Positions 44,125-54,380 of a stretch of DNA of 64,000 nt are shown piece by piece; the first letter of the stretch is position 1; each line of letters begins with the position of its first letter. The stretch is from Marinifilum sp. D714 (GTDB lineage: Bacteria; Bacteroidota; Bacteroidia; Bacteroidales; Marinifilaceae): positions 1 through 64,000 of the forward strand of contig NZ_JALPNU010000003.1 in assembly GCF_030851345.1 (NCBI RefSeq). Direction: 5' to 3'. Both the position numbers and the translations under genes were made by a program. Under the pieces are notes generated by a model that saw nothing but the letters and a program-made list of their open reading frames with translations, had not been told where the DNA came from and did not search any database.

Positions 44125-44994
44125 ATGAAACAACTGTTTATTTCTTTGATTTACTTGCTTTTAATGTGTGTGTCATGTACAGAACGTGTGGTATTTACAC
44201 ATGAGAAGGTTACTCCGGAATATGCAGAGATTGTAAGCAAAGAAGATGTACATGCCTTTGCTGATACACTCATTACTCCTTATATATATACCAAGGTGAT
44301 CTCGTTACGAATGCTTCCTGTAAAAGAGAAAAAGCAGAAGTTTGTAGAAATGTTATTGCCATCGGTTCTTTTGGCTCAACACAATTTAAATCAGAAAATT
44401 AAAAGAGTAGAGCACATTGAAAATTGGCTAAACCAATATCCAAATTACATTGAGAGCGATAGTGTTTTCCTTTTTCAATTGTTCGAGCAGTACAAATGTT
44501 CCGAAATATCAGAATTGAAGAAAAGGTTAAAACCGCATCCGGCAAGCATTGTTCTTGGACAAGCAGCTTTGGAATCAGGTTGGGGATCATCCAGGTTTTT
44601 TCAGGAAGGTAATAATGTTTTCGGTATATGGTCGTACAACAAAGGAGAGAACAGAATTAAAGCATTGGTGGGAAGAGATTCTACGCATATTTACGTGCGC
44701 AAATACTCCAGTATTGAAGAATCAGTAAACGATTATTATCAGACCATTGCAAGAGTTCGTGCCTACAAAGAATTTAGGTTAGAGAGATCAAATACCGAAG
44801 ATCCTAGCAAATTGGTACCATTATTGCATCGTTATTCGGAGATTGGAGAGGCATATACGAAAAAACTCAATAGACTGATAAAGAACAATAAGCTTACTCA
44901 ATACGACAGCTATACGATTGATGATAAGTATTTGCAAAAGGAAACCGTTGAATTGGCCCAATTAAATAAATTTCCTCTAAACAATCTTTATTGA
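44125..44994 (+). CDS. Glucosaminidase-domain lipoprotein (Bax-like)
   Basis: 289 residues. Lipoprotein signal with lipobox ending CVSC near residue 14. A glucosaminidase/Bax-like domain (about 95-250) has the catalytic Glu in ILGQAALESGWGSSRF and NVFGIWSYN, VRKYSSIEESVNDYY. It should cut peptidoglycan glycan strands from the outer-membrane side. Monocistronic. Confidence 0.88.
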   Translation: MKQLFISLIYLLLMCVSCTERVVFTHEKVTPEYAEIVSKEDVHAFADTLITPYIYTKVISLRMLPVKEKKQKFVEMLLPSVLLAQHNLNQKIKRVEHIENWLNQYPNYIESDSVFLFQLFEQYKCSEISELKKRLKPHPASIVLGQAALESGWGSSRFFQEGNNVFGIWSYNKGENRIKALVGRDSTHIYVRKYSSIEESVNDYYQTIARVRAYKEFRLERSNTEDPSKLVPLLHRYSEIGEAYTKKLNRLIKNNKLTQYDSYTIDDKYLQKETVELAQLNKFPLNNLY

Positions 44995-45098
44995 AGAATA
45001 TTTTTGTGTTAATTCTATTTGATTTTTCTCTGAAATCGTTATTTTTAGGCTTGTTTTGACCGAAAAATCTAAAATCAAATAATCATAAAATTCAAAGT

Positions 45099-45782
45099 AT
45101 GAAAAAATTAATTTTATTTATCGCAGTATGTTTTTGTGCCACAAGTTTATTCGCACAATCAGCAGAGGAATTAAAAAATGCCGGTAATGATGCGTTAAGA
45201 TCTAAGGATTACAAAACTGCTCTAGAAAAATACGAAGCATTTTTAGGAGCTGAAGATACATTCGAAGATACTGCATTGGTTTTTAATGCTGCCTACTGTG
45301 CTAATAAATCGAAAGATTACGCTAAAGCAGAAAAGTATTTTGCTCAATCTGTTGCAAATAATTATAAACTTTCAAAATCGTATCAATATCTTGCTTTAGT
45401 ACTAAAAAAGCAAAAGAAGTATGATGAAATGGTTGCTACCTTGAATAAAGGTATCGAAGCTTGCCCTACAAAAAATAAGAAACTAAAAGCATCTTTGGCT
45501 AAACATTACTTCAGTGCTGCACAAAAAGCCAATAATTTCGAAAAGTCAGAAGATCTTTATAAAAAAGCTGCAGGGATAGAATCTAAGTATAAAGAAACTG
45601 CACTTTTGGCATTGGGTCAGTTGTACTATAATAAAGGAGCTGAATTTTGGCCTGCAAATCAACCTAAAGCTAAATCATATTTTGAAAAATCAACTAATAC
45701 ATTAAATGATGTATTAAAAATGAACCCAGGAAGAAAAGAAGCTTCAGATTTAATCGCAACCATTAAAGGTTTGGTGAAGTAA
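45099..45782 (+). CDS. Exported TPR-repeat protein
   Basis: 227 residues. A signal peptide (1-20, ending SLFAQ) is followed by about five TPR-like helical pairs: ELKNAGNDALRSKDYKTALEKYEAFL, then AAYCANKSKDYAKAEKYFAQSV and so on. TPR proteins are scaffolds; no partner can be named. It resembles the two larger TPR proteins near 58.6-61 kb in style (YKQSI/YFAQSV repeats). Confidence 0.85.
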   Translation: MKKLILFIAVCFCATSLFAQSAEELKNAGNDALRSKDYKTALEKYEAFLGAEDTFEDTALVFNAAYCANKSKDYAKAEKYFAQSVANNYKLSKSYQYLALVLKKQKKYDEMVATLNKGIEACPTKNKKLKASLAKHYFSAAQKANNFEKSEDLYKKAAGIESKYKETALLALGQLYYNKGAEFWPANQPKAKSYFEKSTNTLNDVLKMNPGRKEASDLIATIKGLVK

Positions 45783-45805
45783 TTTCTTAGAAATAATATA
45801 AATAG

Positions 45806-45840
45806 AAAGGGATACTCAATTTTGAGTATCCCTTTTTGTT
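45806..45840 (+). terminator. Terminator of the TPR gene
   Basis: Perfect 13-bp stem AAAGGGATACTCA (45806-45818) and TGAGTATCCCTTT (45823-45835), then Ts. Confidence 0.85.
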
Positions 45841-45880
45841 TTCTTTCGTATAGGAAATTGTATTTTCATGCCATCAGATT

Positions 45881-46345
45881 ATGAGATTAAATTACGAGCA
45901 CATTCAAAAGATTCTTTTCAAGGGTATTCTTCTCTTGGCAATATGTGTGCTGTCATTTTCGGTCTGTGCGAACAATGAATTGAAAGGCAAATTCAATTTG
46001 CATTCCGTAAACTTGGTTCAGAAGTCTATAGACGTTAGCAAATCAGATGAAACACTTTATTTCTCATTGAGAGCCTATTCTTTGCAGGGATTAAATAAGG
46101 TTGACATATACTTTGAATCTCCATCTGGAAAACAAATCATTCAGACCACTTGTGAGAACAAGAAAAAAACCAAAGTTGGAATGCTTTTGGGTAGAATCTT
46201 GTTTAAAAAGAAATCAGAAAGTGGTGAATGGAAAATTAATAAGATTGTTGTTGAAGATTTGGAAGGCAATTGCCACACTTACGACAAGAAATTCCTTGCT
46301 GAAAATAAATTTACTCACTCTTTGCTAATCAAAAGCAAAAGATAG
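45881..46345 (+). CDS. Exported protein of unknown function
   Basis: 154 residues with a signal peptide (about 1-30, ending SVCANN) and a beta-rich mature part (TLYFSLRAYSLQGLNKVDIYFESPSG). Two Cys (TTCENKK and EGNCHTY) could form a disulfide. No named family was recognised. Monocistronic, 98 bp after the TPR gene. Confidence 0.65.
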   Translation: MRLNYEHIQKILFKGILLLAICVLSFSVCANNELKGKFNLHSVNLVQKSIDVSKSDETLYFSLRAYSLQGLNKVDIYFESPSGKQIIQTTCENKKKTKVGMLLGRILFKKKSESGEWKINKIVVEDLEGNCHTYDKKFLAENKFTHSLLIKSKR

Positions 46346-46538
46346 CTGACCAATACCCGTATATTCAAGAAAAATTTCTCTTATTTATCACTAGTCTTAA
46401 TTAAAAGTAATTCAGTAAGATACTGATATCATTACAGTTTTTAACTAATTCTCTATATTTCTTACGCTGTTTTATTAGCATCTTTGCAACTCACAAAATA
46501 CTATTAACCGTGCCTCTTGCACGAAGAAAAACAAACAA

Positions 46539-48800
46539 ATGGCAAAGATTAGTTCAAAAGATGCTTTAAGATACCATGCCGAAGGGCGTCCTGGTAAAAT
46601 TGAGGTAATTCCAACAAAACCATACAGAACTCAACGAGATCTGGCTTTAGCCTATAGTCCAGGTGTTGCCGAGCCTTGTCTTGAAATTGAGAAAAATGCT
46701 GCAGATGCTTATCGATACACAGGAAAAGGAAATCTTGTGGCAGTAATTTCCAACGGAACAGCAGTTCTAGGCTTAGGTAATATTGGAGCATTGGCCGGAA
46801 AACCTGTTATGGAAGGTAAAGGTCTGTTGTTTAAGATATTTGCGGATATCGATGTTTTTGACATCGAAGTGGATGCTACTGATGTAGATAAATTTGTAGA
46901 AACCGTTAAAGCTATTGCTCCAACTTTTGGAGGTATTAACCTGGAGGATATCAAAGCTCCGGAATGTTTCGAAATTGAAGAAAGACTAAAAAAAGAACTT
47001 GATATTCCTGTGATGCATGATGATCAACATGGTACTGCTATTATTTCTGCTGCAGGTTTATTAAATGCTTTAGAACTTGGAAACAAAAAAATTGAAGAAG
47101 TAAAAGTAGTGGTAAATGGAGCAGGAGCTGCTGCAATATCTTGTACCAAACTTTACATTTCGTTGGGAGTGAAGCCTGAGAATGTAATCATGTGCGATAG
47201 TCGTGGCGTGATCAACACCAAACGTACCGATTTAAATACTCAGAAAAAACAGTTCATGACAACAGAAGATGTTGATACTCTTGAACAAGCTTTAGTGGGT
47301 GCAGATGTATTTTTAGGTTTATCAGTTGGTGGAATCATGAGCAAAGAAATGGTTCTTTCAATGGCCGAAAATCCTGTAGTATTCGCTTTGGCAAATCCTG
47401 ATCCTGAAATTTCATACAATGATGCTTTCGATGCTCGAAAAGATGTTATTGTTGCTACGGGACGTTCTGATTATCCTAACCAAATCAACAATGTATTAGG
47501 TTTCCCATATATTTTCCGTGGTGCTCTTGATGTTAGAGCTACAGCCATTAACGAAGATATGAAAATTGCTTCGGTTCATGCCATTGCCAAGTTGGCAAAA
47601 GAGCCTGTTCCAGAGGCAGTTCATGCTGCTTATAACGAAGCCAACATCGTATTTGGCAGACATTATATTATCCCTAAAGCATTGGATCCTAGATTGGTTT
47701 CGAGTGTTTCCATTGCAGTTGCAAAAGCTGCTGTTGAATCAGGTGTTGCACAAAAAGAAATTACAGACTGGGATGCTTATGCTGAAGAGTTAAAACAGCG
47801 ATTAGGCACAGAAAATGAGTTGCTAAGAACAGTATTCAACAAAGCAAAAAGATTCCCTAAACGTGTTGTATTTGCCGAAGGTAATAACTTTAATGTGCTT
47901 AAAGCTGCCCAAATTGCTCTAAACGAAGGAATAGCAAAGCCAATTATATTGGGTAATCCAGAAAATATTCAGCGCATTGTTGAAGAAAATGAGTTGGATT
48001 TAACTGGTGCTGATATTATTGACGTTCGAAGTGAAGCTGAAAGAAGAAGAAGAGACAGCTATGCTAATATTTTATGTGAGAAACGCGGCCGTAAAGGTTT
48101 AACTCACAAGGAAGCAGCTGAAAAAATGTACGACCGAAATTATTTCGGTGCCATGATGGTTGAAAATGGCGATGCAGATGCATTTATTTCAGGATACGCA
48201 ACCAGATATTTCGAAGCACTTAAAATTGCCAGCAAAGTAATCGGTATCGAGGAAGGAATGAAAACTCTTGTGGGAATGAACATAATCATGACCAAAAAAG
48301 GACCTCTTTTCTTCTCTGATACTACAGTAAATTCAGAACCAACACCACAATCCTTGGTTGATACAACGTTAAGTACTGCTCGCGCATTAAAAACATTTAA
48401 TGTTGATCCGGTAATGGCCATGGTATCTTATTCAAACTTTGGTTCGGTAAGAAAAGGTAGCCCTGTAAAAGCCAATAAGGCAATTGAATATTTGCACGAA
48501 AATCATCCTGAATTGCCAGTTGATGGTGAAATGCAATTGAATTTTGCCCTTGATAAAAAACTGAGAGATGAGACCTTTGCTTTTAACAAGATTAAAGGAA
48601 AAGATGTGAATACAATCATATTTCCAAATCTGAGCTCCGGAAATATTGCTTACAAGCTAATGCAAGATCTTGGTGGATTGGAAAATATCGGACCTATTTT
48701 GTTAGGAACTGCAAAGCCTTTCCATATTGTACCAATGGGATGTTCTGTAAGAGAAATCATTAACATGACGGCAATAGCCGTAGTGGATGCACAGGGATAA
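46539..48800 (+). CDS. maeB: NADP-dependent malic enzyme with phosphotransacetylase-like domain
   Basis: 753 residues. N-terminal malic enzyme (about 1-425) with [16 protein letters not shown], the metal-binding [11 protein letters not shown] and NAD(P) fold [14 protein letters not shown]-terminal phosphotransacetylase-like domain (about 430-750) with [14 protein letters not shown] and FFSDTTVN. This is the MaeB fusion architecture: it decarboxylates malate to pyruvate, with the C-terminal domain thought to bind acetyl-CoA as regulator. Length matches the family. Confidence 0.94.
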   Translation: MAKISSKDALRYHAEGRPGKIEVIPTKPYRTQRDLALAYSPGVAEPCLEIEKNAADAYRYTGKGNLVAVISNGTAVLGLGNIGALAGKPVMEGKGLLFKIFADIDVFDIEVDATDVDKFVETVKAIAPTFGGINLEDIKAPECFEIEERLKKELDIPVMHDDQHGTAIISAAGLLNALELGNKKIEEVKVVVNGAGAAAISCTKLYISLGVKPENVIMCDSRGVINTKRTDLNTQKKQFMTTEDVDTLEQALVGADVFLGLSVGGIMSKEMVLSMAENPVVFALANPDPEISYNDAFDARKDVIVATGRSDYPNQINNVLGFPYIFRGALDVRATAINEDMKIASVHAIAKLAKEPVPEAVHAAYNEANIVFGRHYIIPKALDPRLVSSVSIAVAKAAVESGVAQKEITDWDAYAEELKQRLGTENELLRTVFNKAKRFPKRVVFAEGNNFNVLKAAQIALNEGIAKPIILGNPENIQRIVEENELDLTGADIIDVRSEAERRRRDSYANILCEKRGRKGLTHKEAAEKMYDRNYFGAMMVENGDADAFISGYATRYFEALKIASKVIGIEEGMKTLVGMNIIMTKKGPLFFSDTTVNSEPTPQSLVDTTLSTARALKTFNVDPVMAMVSYSNFGSVRKGSPVKANKAIEYLHENHPELPVDGEMQLNFALDKKLRDETFAFNKIKGKDVNTIIFPNLSSGNIAYKLMQDLGGLENIGPILLGTAKPFHIVPMGCSVREIINMTAIAVVDAQG

Positions 48801-48822
48801 ACTAAAAATTAACACAAATATG

Positions 48823-48857
48823 AAGAGGATGGAAGTTAATTTCATCCTCTTTTTTTA
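48823..48857 (+). terminator. Terminator of maeB
   Basis: Perfect 9-bp stem AAGAGGATG (48823-48831) and CATCCTCTT (48843-48851), then Ts. Confidence 0.85.
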
Positions 48858-48889
48858 TTAAGAAAGATCATTTTAATTGACAATTGGTA

Positions 48890-48918
48890 TTGTTTTATCA
48901 TCGGACTTTCTAATTTTG
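48890..48918 (+). promoter_or_regulatory. Promoter of the TRIC-type channel gene
   Basis: TTG (48890-48892), 18 nt, TAATTTTG (48911-48918). It places transcription start near 48925 and so supports the ATG at 48934 over the in-frame ATG at 48877. Confidence 0.6.
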
Positions 48919-48933
48919 CAAAAATTTTTAATC

Positions 48934-49539
48934 ATGAGTGTAATATATTTTCTAGATCTTATTGGAACGCTAGTATTTGCAATCAGTGGAACATTATCTG
49001 CAGCAAATAAAAAGCTTGATTTATTTGGAGCTTACTTTACTGGATTTATTACAGCTATTGGCGGTGGTACGCTAAGAGATGTGATTTTGGGTAACTTCCC
49101 AGTTGCCTGGATTAGTGATTTAAATTATATCGTGATTATTAGTTTGGGAGTAATTCTTACTTTCCTTTTCAAGAATACAATTATGACTTTGAAACGCACA
49201 CTGTTTCTCTTTGATACTATTGGAATTGGAGTTTTTACAATTATCGGTATTGAAAAATCATTGAGTCTTGGTATTCACCCATTTCTGGCAATTATCATGG
49301 GCTTATTCTCAGCGGTAATGGGTGGAGTAATTCGCGATACTTTGTGTAACGATATTCCTTTAATTTTCAGAAAAGAAATTTATGCAACTGCATGTCTCGC
49401 TGGTGGTGTATTATTTATTTTGTTAAATTCAATAGAGATTAACTCTGCATTAAATCAGTCTCTTACCATTTTTTGTATTATACTTTTCAGATTGCTTTGT
49501 ATTAGATTTAAAATCTCATTGCCTGTATTAAAATACTAG
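48934..49539 (+). CDS. TRIC/UPF0126-family membrane protein
   Basis: 201 residues from ATG 48934 (MSVIYFLDLIG). Seven predicted helices in two similar halves. AISGTLSAANKKLDLFGAYFTGFITAIGGGTLRD and VMGGVIRDTLCNDIPLIFRKEIYA are the paired glycine-rich UPF0126 motifs. Relatives are trimeric intracellular-cation-type channels. The start choice is backed by the promoter position. Monocistronic. Confidence 0.85.
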   Translation: MSVIYFLDLIGTLVFAISGTLSAANKKLDLFGAYFTGFITAIGGGTLRDVILGNFPVAWISDLNYIVIISLGVILTFLFKNTIMTLKRTLFLFDTIGIGVFTIIGIEKSLSLGIHPFLAIIMGLFSAVMGGVIRDTLCNDIPLIFRKEIYATACLAGGVLFILLNSIEINSALNQSLTIFCIILFRLLCIRFKISLPVLKY

Positions 49540-49612
49540 CTGGTAAGCCATTCCTTTTTCTTTAACGAGCTGAAATTTCGTATATTTAGTAAGCTCGTTA
49601 AAAAGGATTCAG

Positions 49613-51097
49613 ATGGCTAATAAAAAAGCAATTTCCATAAACAAACAAGTTCTCCATTTTACTCCGGATGATTCTCGAGTGGTAACTCGTTTTTTTACTC
49701 CAGGAAACTTAAAACGCATAGAGAATATTTTTGAACGAATATTTCTTTTGCCTGAGGAAGAAGCTAAAAATATTCTAGATCAAACTTTAAAAAGTTTTTC
49801 TAAGCGCCATCGCAATATAAAGAGAATTTTTAAGGATAATTTCGACCAAATTGTTAAGATAACAGAATTCGAAAATGACTTTAGCTTGGAACAAAAGCTA
49901 TTAATAGGCTCTTATTTCACAATGGAATATTCCATTGAATCCGCTGCGCTTTTTAATCCATCCATTGTTATTCACCCTGAGGCTATCGATTCTGAATCTG
50001 ATAGATTAAAGGTTCTGTTAAGCTTCAGAGCTGTAGGAGAAGGGCATATTTCTTCAATTGTTTTTAGACGAGGTGTAATTAGGTCTAATGGTGAATTGCT
50101 GGTACAAAAAAACAGCGCTTTGGTTGAACGGGTAAACCGAATTCCTGATCCCATATATTTAAAAAGTGATTTTTGCCTGAAGTTAAAAGAAATTGGTACT
50201 TATGATTTGGTTTCAAAAATATTAGACAATTTATTGGATGAGTTTACATTTAATGAACTAGAGGAAGCCATTCAAATATTCAGAAAAAAGAAAGATATAA
50301 AGCACAAAAAAATAGGGAGGAGTAGCGAAGAGGCTATTGATACCTTACTGTGGTTAGCCAACGCTAATTATGAGATCAAATTTTCGCCTGAATTGGATAT
50401 TAGCGCACGAGTAATTTTCCCTATTTCGAATAATGAAATCAAAGGAGTTGAAGATGCCAGGTTTGTATTATTTAAAAATGGTAATGGAACGGGAAAACAT
50501 GTTTACTACGCAACTTATACTGCTTACAATGGTTTTACAGCTTTGCCCCAATTGATAGAAACTGTTGATTTTTGTCATTTTAAAGTATCAGTTCTTTTGG
50601 GTGAAGGATCAAAAGGCAAAGGCATGGCATTATTCCCTAGAAAAATACATGGCAAATACGCTACAATATCCAGGAATGACAATGAAAACTTATACATCAT
50701 GTTTTCTGATAACATTAAGCATTGGGAAAACCCAATTCTTTTGAAACCACCTGCATTTTACTGGGAGTTTTTCCAAATTGGCAATTGCGGTTCTCCCATT
50801 GAAACTGAAAAAGGCTGGCTTCTTTTAATTCACGGTGTTGGTCCAGTACGAACCTATACCATAAGTGCCATTTTGCTAGATTTGGAAGATCCAACAAAAG
50901 TTATCGGATTATTAAAGGATCCATTTTTAATTCCTAACGAACAAGAAAGAAACGGCTATGTTCCTAATGTTGTCTATTCTTGCGGTGCAATTATTCATAA
51001 AGACATGCTGATCCTACCATATGCGATGTCCGATTCACGTTCCGGGATTGCATCACTTAAGGCAGAGGAATTATTCGATAAGATGGTTTACTATTAA
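49613..51097 (+). CDS. GH130-type glycoside phosphorylase, long form
   Basis: 494 residues. A helical N-terminal extension (about 1-110) precedes a five-bladed propeller domain. The GH130 acid is likely Asp281 in KGVEDARF, with further blades marked by MALFPRKIHGKYATISR, GNCGSPIETEKGWLLL and NGYVPNVVYSCG. GH130 enzymes phosphorolyse or hydrolyse beta-mannosides. Specificity is not assignable here. It converges on a GT4 gene with shared TTAA stops, and a second GH130 gene lies beyond it. Confidence 0.85.
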   Translation: MANKKAISINKQVLHFTPDDSRVVTRFFTPGNLKRIENIFERIFLLPEEEAKNILDQTLKSFSKRHRNIKRIFKDNFDQIVKITEFENDFSLEQKLLIGSYFTMEYSIESAALFNPSIVIHPEAIDSESDRLKVLLSFRAVGEGHISSIVFRRGVIRSNGELLVQKNSALVERVNRIPDPIYLKSDFCLKLKEIGTYDLVSKILDNLLDEFTFNELEEAIQIFRKKKDIKHKKIGRSSEEAIDTLLWLANANYEIKFSPELDISARVIFPISNNEIKGVEDARFVLFKNGNGTGKHVYYATYTAYNGFTALPQLIETVDFCHFKVSVLLGEGSKGKGMALFPRKIHGKYATISRNDNENLYIMFSDNIKHWENPILLKPPAFYWEFFQIGNCGSPIETEKGWLLLIHGVGPVRTYTISAILLDLEDPTKVIGLLKDPFLIPNEQERNGYVPNVVYSCGAIIHKDMLILPYAMSDSRSGIASLKAEELFDKMVYY

Positions 51098-52254
51098 TGA
51101 ACAATTTTTGTGTTTGAATCCAAACGTTCTGGCCTATAATAGAACTGTGCACCATTAATGGGTGGTACCAAAAGTTTTTCATACACTTCAATATGCCTTT
51201 TAGCAATTTGTGACCAATTAATTTTCTCATTATTAATTCTTATATTCTCTTGAAATTCAATCCTTAAGTCATCATCTTGTAGCAGATTGGTGATGTGATT
51301 TACATATTCATCATCCGTTGTTGCATAAAATCCACCTTTAACTTCTTCTATCCAATTTTTGAAACTTATTAATTCAGAAGTAACTACTGGTAATAGCAAA
51401 GCTGATGCTTGAGCCAACACTCCACTTTGACCTCCTTTAAGATATGGTAGAGCCATAATATCTGCAGCACTTAAAATTGTATCCAACGTAAATTGCGGAA
51501 ACTTACCGTAAAGAATTTTAACATAATTCTTGATCTCAGGATTATCCAATGATTTATACATTTGATCTTTGTAATCGGATTGCTCATTAATTCTGCTTCT
51601 GGAAGCCATAAGCAAAACTAAATCTTTATTCTTTTCAATTAGTCGAGGAAGCAAATCAATGATTTTCTCAAAATTTTTGGTTGATCTCATATAACCAGCC
51701 AACAGAAGCACTTGTTTTCCTTCCAAACCGAGTAATTCCTTCGCATTCTCAACTCTCTTTATTTCACGAACACCGTGTGGAATAACAAGTATTGGATTCG
51801 GGCAATCATAGTCCTTCAAAAGAATATCTTTTTGAAAGCTTTCATGAACAATTATCGACGAGCTTAAATTTAAAATATGCTGAACAATTATTTTTTCTTG
51901 ATATTTAAGGTCCTCAAAAACAGTATGCAAAGTTACAACTACAGGTGTGTCTGCTAAATTACAACGAATTAAAAACTCTACAATCTGCACTCCTCGTTGA
52001 TCCCCAAATAAGCCAAACTCATGTTCGATTTGAACGATATCAGGAGTTAATCTTTCTACATGAAAGAATAATTTAGAAGCAATGTCCTTGTCATGTGGTG
52101 CATATACCTCAAATACATTATCCCCCTTTGCTCCAATTTGAGCTAATATTCTAATTTCTTTTCCCTTAGCACTTACAGAGTTAGTTAAATATTGAGTGTA
52201 AGTTGCGATTCCGCATTCCGTAGGCGGATACGTTGAAATATATGCAATTCTCAT
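51094..52254 (-). CDS. Glycosyltransferase family 4
   Basis: 386 residues, GT-B fold: MRIAYISTYPPTECGIATYT start, acceptor half with VQIEHEFGLFGDQRG, and donor half with PHGVREIKRVENAKELLGLEGK, LAGYMRSTKNFEKIIDLLPRL and YLKGGQSGVLAQASALLLPVV. The usual first Glu of the E-x7-E motif is replaced within GGQSGVLAQ, which is a variation. The donor (GDP-mannose or other) is unknown. It lies 7 bp after a GH130 gene, so synthesis and phosphorolysis of the same glycan is a fair guess. Confidence 0.85.
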   Translation of the reverse strand: MRIAYISTYPPTECGIATYTQYLTNSVSAKGKEIRILAQIGAKGDNVFEVYAPHDKDIASKLFFHVERLTPDIVQIEHEFGLFGDQRGVQIVEFLIRCNLADTPVVVTLHTVFEDLKYQEKIIVQHILNLSSSIIVHESFQKDILLKDYDCPNPILVIPHGVREIKRVENAKELLGLEGKQVLLLAGYMRSTKNFEKIIDLLPRLIEKNKDLVLLMASRSRINEQSDYKDQMYKSLDNPEIKNYVKILYGKFPQFTLDTILSAADIMALPYLKGGQSGVLAQASALLLPVVTSELISFKNWIEEVKGGFYATTDDEYVNHITNLLQDDDLRIEFQENIRINNEKINWSQIAKRHIEVYEKLLVPPINGAQFYYRPERLDSNTKIVH

Positions 52255-52261
52255 AATAAGC

Positions 52262-53293
52262 TTAATTAAAACATTTTAATAGATTTTGTACACTTGTAAT
52301 CGCAAGACAAACCGTCTCATCACAAGCCCCATAATAAATCCATAATTCTCCATTATCCTTTTCCACTATACCATTGGTAAAAACAACATTAGGGAAGAAG
52401 CCATTCTTCTCGTATTCCATTTCTGGAATCAACACAGGTGCATCGAGCTTCTTTAGTATTTTAGTAGGATCATGAAAATCAAGAAGCAGTAATTTTAAGG
52501 AGTAAACGCTTTCTTCTCCTTTCGCATGGTATATTATCAACCAACCTTTATCTGTCTTAATTGGAGAGGAACCACCTCCAATTTTTTGCCGTTCAGTTTT
52601 TGAACCATCAGGACGTAACAAACAAATATGTTCACCCCAATTCTTCATATCTGGAGAAGTGGCATACCAAATAGAGGGCAATCCAAACCCCTTATTATCG
52701 GGGCGATGAATTGCTGCATATTTTCCATTTACTTTTTCAGGGAAAAATGCCACATCCTTGTTTAAAGGAGGAAAAACAATTCCAAGTTTTTCAACATTTA
52801 TAAAGTCTTTTGTTTTTGTCAAATAAGTTACATATCCATCTCCTGACACAGCTGTGTAATTAATGTAAAAAACATCGTCTATTTGAACTATTCTAGCATC
52901 TTCAACGCCAAAACATTCACAATCCAGAGTAGGATAGATAAATGGTTTGTCCTCTACAATAAAGTTAATCCCATCTTTACTTCTAGCCAATCTCAAGTGG
53001 CTTATCGTTGTTAAATAATCAACACCTTGATAAAAATACCCCCGTGTATCTTTGTAGATTAATTTAGGATCATTTTTATCAATTCTCATTACCTTGGGCT
53101 CACCATCATGGTAATACGGAATGGTAATGTGATTTTTTTCAGGTAAAGAATTCTCCGCCACCCTGATTAAAAGAAGAGTTTCATCTTTAAACTGTATGGC
53201 ACCAGGATTAAATGCTCCTAATACCTTAAAAGAAGGATTAGAAGCCTTAACATCTTCAGGGTGAATCAATGGATTATTTTTATGTCTCTTCAT
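52262..53293 (-). CDS. GH130-type glycoside phosphorylase, short form
   Basis: 343 residues from ATG 53293 (MKRHKNNPLIHPEDVKASNP); the ORF can extend 6 codons further to 53311, overlapping the previous gene. A five-bladed propeller with FNPGAIQFKDETLLLIRV, the likely catalytic Asp132 in CFGVEDARI, and AFFPEKVNGKYAAIHRPD. Sits between a small zinc-ribbon gene and a GT4 gene on the same strand. Confidence 0.87.
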   Translation of the reverse strand: MKRHKNNPLIHPEDVKASNPSFKVLGAFNPGAIQFKDETLLLIRVAENSLPEKNHITIPYYHDGEPKVMRIDKNDPKLIYKDTRGYFYQGVDYLTTISHLRLARSKDGINFIVEDKPFIYPTLDCECFGVEDARIVQIDDVFYINYTAVSGDGYVTYLTKTKDFINVEKLGIVFPPLNKDVAFFPEKVNGKYAAIHRPDNKGFGLPSIWYATSPDMKNWGEHICLLRPDGSKTERQKIGGGSSPIKTDKGWLIIYHAKGEESVYSLKLLLLDFHDPTKILKKLDAPVLIPEMEYEKNGFFPNVVFTNGIVEKDNGELWIYYGACDETVCLAITSVQNLLKCFN

Positions 53294-53297
53294 GATT

Positions 53298-53699
53298 TCA
53301 AGACATATCAATCAAATTGGTGAAGTTTAAGTATTTAGCAGCATGTTCACCATAGGTATCTACTTTATCCTCGGAAATCTGATAAGTGCAACGTTCACCA
53401 TATACTCCAGAAAATAAAATTTCATACTCCTGATCTTCTTCATCCTGCATTACAATTTTGTAAATGTTCTCATGAATTCTTTTATCCAATAAACTCTTGT
53501 GGCAACAAGGACAAAACATAGAGATCTTTTCATTGTTTTCCATTTCAAAATTTGCATGTTTAAGAATCTCATAATCACCAAGGTGTATGCTAAATAGCAG
53601 AACTCCTTTTTGACCTTTTTCATTTTTAGCTGAGATTACAATTCTATCATTAACATTCAGATAGTTTCTACAATGTGGACATATATAATTTGCATTCAT
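53298..53699 (-). CDS. Small zinc-ribbon-like protein of unknown function
   Basis: 133 residues with two cysteine knuckles, ICPHCRNYLNVNDR near residue 6 and MFCPCCHKSLLDKR near residue 62, which probably bind zinc. The rest is beta-rich (EDQEYEILFSGVYGERCTY). It is first in the GH130-GT4 operon and could regulate or assist it. No named family recognised. Confidence 0.65.
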   Translation of the reverse strand: MNANYICPHCRNYLNVNDRIVISAKNEKGQKGVLLFSIHLGDYEILKHANFEMENNEKISMFCPCCHKSLLDKRIHENIYKIVMQDEEDQEYEILFSGVYGERCTYQISEDKVDTYGEHAAKYLNFTNLIDMS

Positions 53700-53868
53700 A
53701 ACAATGTGTTTAAATAGTTCGTTATTTATAAAAAATATACGCCTTTAATTGAAGAAAGTCAATTTAAATTGATTAATAATCAAGTATATAAAATATTAAA
53801 TGTTGGCTCATCAAATATAGAAAGCAATTTAGTTTAAGATCAAACTTTCAAATCCATTTTAAATCGGT

Positions 53869-53876
53869 TATATTTG
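53869..53876 (+). promoter_or_regulatory. -7 box upstream of the 124-aa membrane protein gene
   Basis: TATATTTG fits TAnnTTTG and lies 36 bp before the TTG start. Confidence 0.45.
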
Positions 53877-53912
53877 AGATACTCAGAATTGAAATAGAAA
53901 ACACAATTAGAT

Positions 53913-54287
53913 TTGAAGTTATTAATAAATATTATACGTTGGGTAGCAAGATTTTTAGGAATATTTCTATTCCTATTTTTTGTTTGGTTTGCTATTGAAA
54001 TTGGTGCACCGGATTTGGATATGATGAGTAATCAAGAGGTAAAATTATTTCTGGGCAATTTAATAATGCTTATAGGATTAATTGTTGTTTGGAAGTATGA
54101 ATTTATTGGATGTGTACTTTTAATTGGAGGTTACATCTTTTTCTCCATTGTTAATTACTCATTTTGGATAGGACCCATTTTTCCAATATTTATGTTAATT
54201 GGTATTCTTCACCTATTTTGTTGGTTTGCAGATGTTTTTAAAATTGCGAAAAAATTTAATTTTTCTGCTCGATTGTTTTTAAAATAA
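53913..54287 (+). CDS. Small integral membrane protein of unknown function
   Basis: 124 residues, starting with TTG at 53913; no ATG exists in frame between the upstream stop at 53895 and residue 31. Four hydrophobic helices (about 4-27, 45-62, 66-85, 87-108) with a polar loop near 30-42. No family was recognised. It is alone, with its own -7 box. Confidence 0.6.
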   Translation: MKLLINIIRWVARFLGIFLFLFFVWFAIEIGAPDLDMMSNQEVKLFLGNLIMLIGLIVVWKYEFIGCVLLIGGYIFFSIVNYSFWIGPIFPIFMLIGILHLFCWFADVFKIAKKFNFSARLFLK

Positions 54288-54336
54288 TAGAGTATATAAA
54301 AACATTAAAAACGTGTAGATGTAGCATAAAAATTAC

Positions 54337-54344
54337 TAATTTTG
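54337..54344 (+). promoter_or_regulatory. -7 box of the double adenylate kinase gene
   Basis: TAATTTTG fits TAnnTTTG and lies 37 bp before the ATG. No clear -33 box. Confidence 0.45.
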
Positions 54345-54380
54345 AATCTTGACTAACTTAAAAAACATAAATTTAACCAC

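Noticed and set aside
48877-48933. Extended N-terminus of the TRIC-type protein
   Set aside because: The extension lies upstream of or inside the likely promoter and the family starts at the later Met.
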